Below are positions 55,511-64,000 of a DNA stretch of 64,000 nt, piece by piece. Positions within the stretch are counted from its first letter, which is position 1, and each line of letters opens with the position of its first letter. The notes beneath the pieces were generated by a model that was not told the origin of the DNA, ran no database searches, and was given only the letters and a program-made list of their open reading frames with translations. The DNA is from Aegilops tauschii subsp. strangulata. Taxonomy: Eukaryota; Streptophyta; Magnoliopsida; Poales; Poaceae. The DNA lies in NCBI RefSeq assembly GCF_002575655.3, contig NC_053039.3:239670622-239734621 (forward strand). The letters run 5' to 3'. The translations under genes were made by a program, and so were the position numbers.

Positions 55511-55577
55511 GTGAATGCGGCATTGACATTCTGGAGAGACGGTGACTGTTTCAGGCGGGAAGCGCGCGCTAGCGATG
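55511..55577 (+). repeat. Segmental duplication, copy 1 block c
   Basis: AATGCGGCATTGACATTCTG through GCGGGAAGCGCGCGCTAGC matches 58,951-59,012. From 55,620 to 56,230 nothing was identified. Confidence 0.8.
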
Positions 55578-56393
55578 GAAGGGGTTTCGGTGTGCAGTGG
55601 CACTAAGATCGGTCGCTCACGATAGTACATACTCCGTACCATACTACCATAGTACCCTCTCTAGCTTAGGCTGTTTTATAGATTGTTGTTGTGATGGACG
55701 ATATACATGAGCAAGGCGGTCCGAGTATGACCGTTGGTGTTGAGCCAGGTGAATACATGCTCGGCGTTCGCGTAGGCCTCCATCAAACGTCTAAACAGTA
55801 ATGTCAGGCACCGCCGGGGCGCGCAGGTTATGGGCTCGCCGTTTGCGTTGCGCCATGAGCAGGACTTTGATTTAGAGGGCGACGTGCATGCATTAGCATG
55901 CTTTGACAGCGTGAGCATGAGTGTCTGACGCGAAGTATTTCATTTTCATTTGGCTGACGAGGGTGCGTTGCAGCGACGAGTCCGTGGTTTGATTCCCCAC
56001 ATACGCATAATTTTGGTTTTTACAGTATTTCTTTCTCCATTGACAGGTAGGACCGCATAGATAGATAAAGAACACGAGCTGATGAGGCGCATGCGGACTA
56101 TTTGACTGGTCAACTAGACAAATACGGAGCTATACGCTGAGCCAGTGACCGTATAATCACCATATCTCGTATACAATGATCAAAGTGAGCTATCAAGGCA
56201 AGTTCGATGACCGCCAATGCATTTTACTCGGTAATAAATGACCAGGATTGAAGGGGAATCCAAATTTGCTTCGTCTTCTATCCTTGAGCTCTTGACAAAC
56301 CAATGCACTATACGGTTGTCCGGCCACTCCACCCCAGAGCTCTCACCAAGCGTCGTTCATGCCACCCGCCGCACACTAACCGGTAAGGCAGCG

Positions 56394-56714
56394 ATGGCAT
56401 CCCGCCGCGCCGAGTTCCTCGCCGCCCACGACCGCACACAAAATGGTAGGGAAGCTCATCGCCGCTCGCGACCTCACAACTATATGGGAGGAATTTGAAG
56501 ATGCCAAGGCCGAATGGGCGATAGAGCAAGAGGCGGCCAAAGCCGCACATAGGGAGCGGAAAAGTCAGAAAGCACGGTGGGGTGTCGCAAGAAAGAAAAG
56601 GACGCACACGCTGCTGCGGAGAGCTCGGCGGAGATCCAAGCACGGTGGGGTGTCGCCGACAAAGCCAGGAAGGAGAACGACGGCGTCTGGCCAGCATGTG
56701 AGAAGTAGTAGTAC
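56394..56714 (+). pseudogene. Decayed Ala/Lys-rich ORF
   Basis: MASRRAEFLAAHDRTQN at 56,394 and MVGKLIAARDLTTIWEEFED at 56,443 lie in different frames. The second continues as an Ala/Glu/Lys-rich helix with ARWGVA, and after another shift a second ARWGVA (about 56,640). Two or more frameshifts break the chain. The duplicated GCACGGTGGGGTGTCGC (56,573 and 56,639) underlies the repeat. No domain was recognised; it may be a transposon-derived helical protein fragment. Confidence 0.35.
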
Positions 56715-56974
56715 TAGTAGTTAGTGTGTGTGTCTGTGTCTGAGTACGAGCATGTACCAATACTACTAGTTACTACTGTAGTTTTTAGAGCAAATTACCA
56801 GTACATTAGCCTAGACTAAATGGAAAAATTCCTATCCTAAGCATCAAATGGCATCTCTTTCTCTATAGGAATTGAGATGCATGTCATCTCACTTCCTATG
56901 ATTTTCATATTCCTATCCTATGAACAAAAGGATGCCTCTGTTGGAGTAACTACTATAGCTAGCAGTACTGCTGG

Positions 56975-57190
56975 TACAGTAGTTTTCTTCAAGAAGCGGA
57001 ATTCAACGAAGTCATGATGGTTCCTTCATCCGAGCAACTTCAAAGTGGGAAGTGGGCCTGTGATTTGACGGCTCATTAGTCATTGTTACTGCGGCGAGTT
57101 CTGCGTGCATGGCAAGTGGACCAGGATGGTCGATGTCCCACATGTTGGCGAACGGAAGTATTCTTTCCTATATCGAGGAGCAAGGAAACC
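56975..57190 (+). repeat. Segmental duplication, copy 2 block a
   Basis: Matches 53,350-53,585 (AAGAAGCGGAATTCAACGAA, GGACCAGGATGGTCGATGTC, GGAAGTATTCTTTC). Shorter echoes of the GATGTCCCACACGTCAGCGAA part are at about 57,327 and 58,020. Confidence 0.85.
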
Positions 57191-58183
57191 GCGTGGTATA
57201 GTATCACTGCTGATTGGTTCGCAAAAAAATAGTATCACTGCCGATTTATAATTATTTTTTATTTCTGATGAATGCTAGCATTTCAACTCTTACGACGAAG
57301 GGTGCCAAACACGGCACGTGCTGGATGTCCCACACGTCAGCGAAAGGAGTGGGACATGAACAGCGTGGTAGAGCCCAGCGTAAAAAAACAGCGTGGTAGA
57401 GCGTCTCCACTTCTTCCACTTCCGGGTCGGAGACCACACGTAGTAGTACTTAGTGGTATGAACGATACAAAGTGCGACCTGGAGAGAAAGAAACGTCTAG
57501 TTGGAAGGTCTCGGGGCATACACGTAAAAAAATATAAAAGTTAATATGTGCCTCCAACTAATATAGTAGTAGTAGAGTACTTAGGCACGTACTCCATAAC
57601 ATCACCGTGCATTGCACGTACAACATTTAGTGGTAGTACGTAGTAAGAGACAAATGCCGCCCAAGAGTTCCCTTCTCGACCTACTTTTGGGTGTTCGGTA
57701 GAGTGTATGGAGGGTGCATGAGTCCACACTAGTTTAGCACAAATACACTAGAAGCATGCATGAAGAGAGCATGCATGAAGAGGGGTGTTGAGTTGAGCAT
57801 GCATGAAGAGGGAACAACTATGCTGAGACGAGAACGCAACCAAACACACCCTATATGCCACGCATGTTCATACCATTTGTGCCTTTCTACTTCACTTACT
57901 GCGCTAAATTACTCAGGTTCGTACGTCCACTCCTGGGTACATGTCCGTCTCGTAGTTCCAGTCCCACGTGTTCTTCATATAGATGGAACGATCCTTGCAT
58001 AACACGTGCACCTTGATGCTAGATGTCTCGCGTGTTGGCAAAAGGATGAACAAAGCTCACGTAAAAAAAATAGAGTGGAAGAACATAGATTTCGGACGAC
58101 CGAGAAGGAGCAAGGAACCTCGTGGTGGAGCGTATGCACTCATAATATTTAATATTATTCAGCGATATAAAATTAACCAATCA

Positions 58184-58385
58184 TCTCCACAGTGGACTGG
58201 AAGAGTACGAAACACGGCAGCCCAGTGTAGTTACAACATACTAGTACATGGCTAACCCACGCTATCACCATATTTCTTGGCTTCCGTGCGACACCTATCT
58301 CTAGTAATCCAGCAGCCTGTATCGCTTCTCCCTCCTCGTCTCTATCAAAGTGCGGCGGGCTGGCGTTTCTGCCGTCTATTGAGGT
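58184..58385 (+). repeat. Segmental duplication, copy 2 block b
   Basis: GAAACACGGCAGCCCAGTG (about 58,209) and TATCACCATATTTCTTGG through GCGGCGGGCTGG match copy 1 at 53,630-53,665 and 53,998-54,041 in the same order. Confidence 0.7.
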
Positions 58386-58600
58386 CGGTTAACTATCACA
58401 TATTAGCGACATGCCAAGAGCATTATAAAAAAAATTCCTTTCACGTTCCATTTTCAAAAAGAAAAAAACCCTTTCACGTACGAATTTGCCTGTATGCTTT
58501 GAGCAACTTGCATGTCCTATACTGCTCCTGTTTGATATTCTAACTTAGCTAGAGCTTAGACTAACTCATGACTAACCCTGAACTAACTGTAGCCAAAGAG

Positions 58601-58838
58601 GTGTTTGGGTGACAGGGTTAGATTGACAATAAATGCACTTCATGGAGAGAGAAAAGTGATTTTTCAGTGGTCCCAATGAGAACTATCTCCAGTTAGCACC
58701 TCTTGGGTGGGATAGTTTTTTTGGGTGGGTTCGGTGCAACTTGCTCCAATTTAAACCCTCATGCTTGGATACTTCAGGGCTATTTGAGCCCCAACTAGCT
58801 CAAACTAACTCTAACCCATGGATCCAAATAGGGCCTAT
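58601..58838. mobile_element. Possible 235-bp MITE
   Basis: GTGTTTGGGTGACAGGGTTAG at the left and CTAACCCATGGATCCAAATA at the right form imperfect inverted repeats, and GGGCCTA-type ends are common in grass MITEs. No clean target duplication was seen. Confidence 0.45.
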
Positions 58839-58950
58839 GGCCAGTCTCGACGCGGAGTAGTCGCGTGCACCGGGAAGCGGCGCTCTCTCCGCCGTTGCGC
58901 CACTTCAAAGCCGGCGCCAGTGAGAGGTCGCCTCCGCTCTGGCCGGGCAT

Positions 58951-59012
58951 TAATGCGGCACTGACGCTCCAGGGCGACGCTGACCGTTTCACGCGGGAAG
59001 CGCGCGCTAGCA
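58951..59012 (+). repeat. Segmental duplication, copy 2 block c
   Basis: Matches 55,511-55,577 and lacks the hairpin found beside copy 1. From 59,020 to 60,240 there is a TATA-like TTATATAGG at about 59,189 and short frames, but no gene can be supported. Confidence 0.8.
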
Positions 59013-60254
59013 AGGGAGTATATGTTTTGAACCGTTTCAGGTGTAGTACTGGTAGTTTGCAAAACTACTCAATTATTGCACTCATTTTCCTAAGAAATTG
59101 TGGTAAAAAACGTTACTCCACAGCCCGCTTCCCTTCTCCTTCCTCTTCCACCGCCCGCGCACGTCCGCGGGAAGCGCCCGGTCAACTCTTATATAGGAGT
59201 GCTAGCACAAAAAGATGCATGCATGACCACTAAAATTTCCATATTAAAGCGCCGCTCCGGCGGGAGTATGGCGTATGTTGTTACCTTCGGCCGGCCCATG
59301 GCTACCGGGCGACGGCGACCAGAGAAGAGGCGGCGGGAGGGGAATGAACGCAGCTACTGTTTGGGTTCGCCTTCCGGCTTAAATAAATGCGCAGCATCAC
59401 GTGTACCCGCGGGTGCACAAATTGTAACATACGTGTTTGCTTAAGTGGGCGTCACGTAACTGGTGTGTGTGAGAGAGAGATTCTGAGAGACATAGTGCAT
59501 GTGTGCGACTCTACTCTTCGGACATGTACTCAACCTTTTGCATCGGGATATAAGTATAATGGTATTTACTTTAACTTGTGATTTACGTGGCCATATTAAC
59601 GTGGTTGTGTCAAAAAAATTTCACTTCCTGCTCGTGATTTGCGTTATATAATTACAAGCAAGATTCTCATGCATTGCATGGAACATCAATATGCAATTTT
59701 TACAGAAACACCTGTTGTGATTGACCCATGCAGGAGTAATCCCATGTGTAAAAACTAATGATATCTCGAGAATTTTATCGGAAAACTGGTATCTTGAGAA
59801 TGTCATCGAAAAATGAAAGATGAGAGATAAGGCTGGGAGGGGTGGAGCGTGGTGGTGACTGGTGGTCGGAATGGGCGGAGGCATGGGGATGGAGGGCGCC
59901 GGCAGGCGGCAGCGGCCACCATGCATGCTAGATTGTTCCAGAGACTTATTCCTTTTTTAATTGCTGAGCAATGAGGTTGCGGGAGATAATGATGTGGAGA
60001 CAGGTGCGGGTATCTTTTGTAAAATTATCATAGTTTACTTTCTATCCTCAGATATAGATCATGCAGTCTGTATTACAAGATGACAGGCACACCATCACCG
60101 CCAACTCGTTTTTTTATAAGGGTACAGATGATAAGTTTGCTGACTACTAAAGTAAAGTGGAATTTGTCCATGTTATGCAAGTAAATAAAGGTGACTGTTT
60201 ATCATACGGGTAAGGTTGGATGAAGGGTGGTAGGAACAAATGCTCCGCCTAGAG

Positions 60255-60520
60255 CATGTGTGTGTGAGATGGAGTCTTAGTGTGTGTGTGTGTGGGTGTG
60301 TGAGAGAGAGGAGAGAGAGAGATGGAGTCTTAGTTTGTGTGTGTGTGTGAGAGAGAGATGGAGTCTTAGTGTGTGTGTGGGGGGGGGGGGTGTGCGTGCG
60401 TGCGTGTGTGTGTGTGTTTGTGTATGTGTGTGAGAGAGAGAGAGATGGAGTCTTAGTGTGCGTGTGTGTGGGGAGGGGGGTGCGTGCGTGCGTGTGTGTG
60501 TGTGTGTGTGTGTCGCGGGG
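60255..60520. repeat. GT/GA microsatellite cluster
   Basis: Four copies of GAGAGAGATGGAGTCTTAGT followed by (GT)n, a G-run (about 60,379-60,390) and GCGTGCGTGC. The unit of about 60-90 bp varies by microsatellite length. Another (GT)n run is at about 60,976. Confidence 0.9.
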
Positions 60521-61225
60521 TCCTCTGTGGAGGATGTAATTTAAGTGTGCATGGCTTCATCATAGAGAGGTGATGTGTATGGCAGAGGCCACCAACGATG
60601 GGGTGCGAGAGAGAAAATGCCCGTAGAGAGGGAAGAGAAGGTGTGTGCGCGTGAGAGGAGTCGACATCGAGAGAACGTGTTTGTTCGAGAGACACCGAGG
60701 AAGACTACTATATATCGATGGTGCATGTAGGCGGGAATTAAACAAAGGGATGGTCTTATTGGTTTCGGGGATATAGGGGAAGAGTGAGAGCCGGGGGGGG
60801 GTAGCTAGAAGAAGATTGTTAAGTGTTAGTGTGTGTTTTACCCATCCAGGCGGAAGTTATGTGCACAAAAGAGGAGAACAATTCGATGTGGCGTTAGGAT
60901 TGAGGGTAATTAAACGTATGGAGACATAGAGACCTTGAACGTGCATGTGTGAGAGGTATACATGTATACGTGGGATGTGTGTGTGTGTGTGGGTGCGCGC
61001 GCATGATCGAGATAAAAGAAAGAAGACATAAGTCATAAGATCAACGACATGGGAGAGACGGATCGGTATGACAATATGCATGCATGTGAGAATGCAGCGA
61101 AGAAGGCCCGGCAATTGAGCATGTGTTTTTGTCTTTAAGAGATAGTGGCGTGGGCTGGAGCATGCATCTATGGCGAGCAGAGGGAGTGAGGCGCAACGAT
61201 TGTGCAAAAGAGACCAACCTATAAA

Positions 61226-62070
61226 TGCATATGTATGGAGAGACATATATAGTGTGGGTGATAGGAAGCAAGACTCCGTGCGAGAAAGAAATGTTGACGG
61301 AGAAACTACAGATAGATACAGAGATGGAGATGCTAGCTAGAGGGGCATCCGCTAGTTTGGGTGTTGGAGATGACCGTCGGGTGGTTCAAAGGGTGAATTT
61401 ATATATGTGTGTGAGAGGGCACTTGACTGCATGTAGAGAGAAACATATGTAGTGTGCGTGATAGGAATCAAGAGTGAGGGCGAGAAAGAAGGTTGATGGA
61501 GAAACAGATAAATAGAAAGATAAAGATGCTAGCTAGTGTGCGTTAGAGATAGGAGTCGAGTGGATCAGAAGGCTGGGTTATGTGTGTGGGTGTGAGAGAG
61601 ATAGAGAGAGAGGGTGCATGTGAGTCACATACAAACAGATGTCAGAGAGAAATGAGATCCAGAGAGACGGAGTTTTGTGTCTGCGAGAGAGAAAGATATT
61701 TCACAACGAGAGTGATAGCTAGAGAGACATACGAGGGAACGCAAGATATCTCTAGGGAGAGAGGGTGTGTGTGAGCGACATACAAGAGAACAATGGAGAA
61801 ATATGAGACCCTGGGAGACAGAGTTTGTGTTTGTGTGTGAGAAAGAGATATTGAAGAGGAAGAGTCGTAGGTTCTCATATCTAAGGAGTGAAAGACATCT
61901 CTGTATGAGGGGTGTGCGAGTGGCATACATGGGAATAGTAGGGAGAAATGAGACCCCGGGAGACAAAGTTTTGTGTTAGTGTGAGAGAAAGAGATTCCAC
62001 ATGGAGAATCATAGTTAGAGACACATAGCAGGGAGCGAGATATACTTAGAGAGAGATAGAGTGATGAAGG
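61226..62070. repeat. Higher-order GA/GT-rich repeats
   Basis: Two units of about 200 bp start near 61,238 and 61,437 (AGTGTGSGTGATAGGAA, then AAGATGCTAGCTAG). Three units of about 150 bp start near 61,607, 61,758 and 61,908 (GAGGGTG, ACATAC, GAGAAATGAGA, GGGAGACA). The plus strand is purine-rich throughout. Apparent frames are low-complexity and not called. From 62,240 to 62,940 nothing was identified. Confidence 0.75.
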
Positions 62071-62960
62071 TTGAGGGAGAGAGTACCGTCAGTGTGTTAC
62101 GAAGATAAAAGATCATTGTCGACATACAGGTAGCACGAGAGATACCTGAGAGACGATGAACGCGTATAGGTCCAGAGAGATAGTCCTATATAAGCATGAG
62201 TGATAGCTATATGAGACGAATATCTGGATCAAAGGGGATTCAAATATTTAAACTGGAGATCATGACATCGATAATATCATAACGCAAATTGGTGTATCAA
62301 ACATGCATATTCATTTGAATTTGGGCACACGTGTAATGTTATATAGTTTATCAATATTGGTGATCCATAGATTTTTCAATTACAAACAATGCATGGTTTA
62401 TATGCAATTAATGTCTAAACGGGATTACACTATATGTTGCGTGTGTGAAACACATTATACATGTTTGAGAAGTAAAAAAAACCCGCATGAAACACACATT
62501 AATTAGAGACAGTTAGCGAGGAATGCATACATTGGATTTCAACATAAAGTGGTTTCAAATATTTGAAAATCCAAATTGATGGATACAACCTCATGATTCT
62601 GAGATCATGCCATTTGTAAACCATATTTATGTAAAAATGGTGTTGTGCTTTTGAAAGTATATATAAAAAATGATGTATATAGAATGTAATTCCAATTGAA
62701 AATGGATCCCGCCCGAAAAAATAGAATACAAACGGGATTCGAATTGAGTTGGCACGGTAAACGTGCACTCTGCAAAATTTGAAAAGCGGGGAAAGTCGCA
62801 GTAACCACCCGAAACCAAAATCTGTGAGATGGAAATCACTACTGCCTATCCCTGCCACGCAAAGCCTATCTGCTCGATTTCTATAGGTTTCGATAGGGGT
62901 AGGTTTGTAATTTCACCCAAACGTGACGTAACCGCCTCTCACCCGGATTCATACATGGTG

Positions 62961-63242
62961 GGCGCCAAAACACAGTGTGTCCTCGGACGAAATCGACTCC
63001 CTCCCCGATTCATATTCATACACGGTGGGCGCCAAAAACAAACTCTCGTCGGCAAATATTCGGTGTATGCGAGATTACCGTCCTATTCCCAACCGACTAA
63101 TGTTGCTGTGATGTAGTAGAAATTTGAAACGGGGGCTAAGTTTGTAAATTTCCTCGCATTTGAGACAAGCGCGCCCTGAATACATGGTTCCCCCTTCCTC
63201 TCTGCCTCCATTTTCCCCATTCGTACCCCGTGGGCGCCAAAA
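62961..63242 (+). promoter_or_regulatory. Three E2F-like GGCGCCAAAA sites
   Basis: GTGGGCGCCAAAA occurs at 62,961-62,970, 63,028-63,037 and 63,233-63,242, all in the same direction upstream of the ATG at 63,313. The core matches the E2F consensus (TTTSGCGC) of S-phase genes. The first two sit in a larger direct repeat (ATTCATACAYGGTGGGCGCC), so duplication rather than selection may explain them. Confidence 0.45.
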
Positions 63243-63312
63243 CACCCTCTCCACCCCACCCTCCTCCGTCCGCCGCCGTCCGCCACCCCATCCACCGCCG
63301 TCCTCCTCCATC

Positions 63313-63630
63313 ATGCCGGAGCTGATACCCCGACGCCGCCGTCCATTACAAGAGATCGACCTCTCTCATCCACGGCTTCGGACCGGGATCCTTGCATCCC
63401 GTCCTCTCGCTTCATCCCCGCCGTTGTCCACCTTGCCGGCGCCGCTCCTACGACCGTCTCGTCCACTGCGCCCCGCCGCCACCGTCTACCCTCCTAGATC
63501 TGCTTCCACGCCGCCGACAGCCATCGCTACCACAACACCGTCAAATTCTCAGCAGATGCGTACACGGCGCCGCACCAGAGGCGGTACTCTTTCGTATCTG
63601 CTCAACTTATTTATCGCAGCAAGAAAATAG
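63313..63630 (+). CDS. Possible first exon of a gene at the window edge
   Basis: MPELIPRRRRPLQEIDLSHP starts at 63,313 after a C-rich, 5' UTR-like stretch (CCACCCTCCTCCGTCCGCCG). The frame runs 105 residues to a stop at 63,630. It is Pro/Arg/Ser/Thr-rich with no domain, so it could be a leader or a partial first exon spliced before the stop. E2F-like motifs lie upstream. GC content is high. No downstream exon could be identified inside the window. Confidence 0.3.
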   Translation: MPELIPRRRRPLQEIDLSHPRLRTGILASRPLASSPPLSTLPAPLLRPSRPLRPAATVYPPRSASTPPTAIATTTPSNSQQMRTRRRTRGGTLSYLLNLFIAARK

Positions 63631-63894
63631 ATCGCCACTGCTTTACTCTGATTTCTTGTCTTGGTTGAGAAGTTGCCTTTGTCCGGTTTGCACCTTCAGA
63701 TCCGCCATGGCACGCTCAACACTATACTCCCAATGCTTATGGTTTTCCCCTTTTATATTCCACACTAGTTAAATCACAGTACACTAAATTTCAAAATTGG
63801 GTCAGTCGATTTTTCAGAGCTCATCGGAGTTCGCCAGTGCGATCGAAGGGGCTCGGGTGGTTGTGGGGCCTCGCCGAACAAAGAAAACTCGACG

Positions 63895-63938
63895 CGGGTG
63901 GGGGTTGGGGCGGGGGTGGGGGGTGGGGGTGGCGGAGG
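63895..63938 (+). other. G-rich tract with quadruplex potential
   Basis: Runs of GGGTGGGGGTTGGGGCGGGGG type give more than four G-tracts of three or more bases separated by single bases, a clear G-quadruplex pattern on the plus strand. Confidence 0.7.
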
Positions 63939-64000
63939 AACACAGGCGGTGGGGGCCGGTGGTCCGGCCGGCGGCCCATGCGGTGTTCTGTATGGGAAGA

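Noticed and set aside
59100..59444. Gene after the TATA-like TTATATAGG at about 59,189
   Set aside because: Frames are short and Arg-rich, with no splice support or domain.
61580..61979. Arg/Glu-rich plus-strand frames and Ser/Leu-rich minus-strand frames
   Set aside because: They are translations of GA/GT repeats.

Overview
The window is plant nuclear DNA of a large-genome grass, almost certainly Triticeae (wheat or Aegilops type). The evidence is the nested gypsy, copia and CACTA elements, the LTR ends and gag/pol sequences typical of wheat families, Stowaway MITEs, and the lack of any dense protein-coding block. Family names (Sabrina-like, WHAM/Fatima-like, Tat-like) are given from recall of sequence features, not from a database search.

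Left part (1-13,205), all on the minus strand. A copia element runs off the left edge: its gag is at 1-1162 and its 5' LTR ends at 9926. That LTR is split by a 7.05-kb Sabrina-like gypsy element (1412-8464, target duplication TAAAA). The copia sits in a fragment of a Tat-like gypsy element (9927-13,205) that carries a decayed antisense reading frame of the putative gypsy-type transposon family.

Middle part (13,206-45,180). CACTA-A starts at 13,206. It is interrupted by a solo LTR (13,450-15,088) and by a second, unrelated CACTA, CACTA-B (18,111-39,186, target duplication TAA). CACTA-B carries three gene-like units: a frameshifted reading frame (18,999-19,657), an intact 165-aa acidic helical ORF (20,264-20,761) and a four-exon gene ending in a B3-like domain (36,106-38,344). 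It also holds a 5S rRNA-like sequence, a long hairpin and a roughly 490-bp tandem repeat. No CACTA transposase gene is visible. A 10.2-kb WHAM/Fatima-like gypsy element (21,840-32,046, target duplication CGCCC) sits inside CACTA-B with a broken gag-pol but an intact extra ORF. CACTA-C (from 39,725) is a second copy of the CACTA-A family. Both copies are built of minisatellites and repeated GC-rich modules of about 0.5 kb.

Right part (45,180-64,000). This is low-copy-looking DNA with MITEs. It contains a possible minus-strand transcription unit with repeated exon-like modules (about 45,640-49,895), a two-exon 197-aa gene ending in 15-residue repeats (52,053-52,726), and a diverged segmental duplication (53.3-55.6 kb against 57.0-59.0 kb). 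A GA/GT-rich stretch with higher-order repeats follows (60.2-62.1 kb). At the right edge is a possible first exon behind three E2F-like sites (62.9-63.6 kb).

Reading the boundaries gives the order of insertion. The Tat-like element was hit by the copia, which was hit by the Sabrina-like element. CACTA-A was hit by CACTA-B, which was hit by the WHAM-like element. No tRNA gene, CRISPR array or prokaryotic feature is present.
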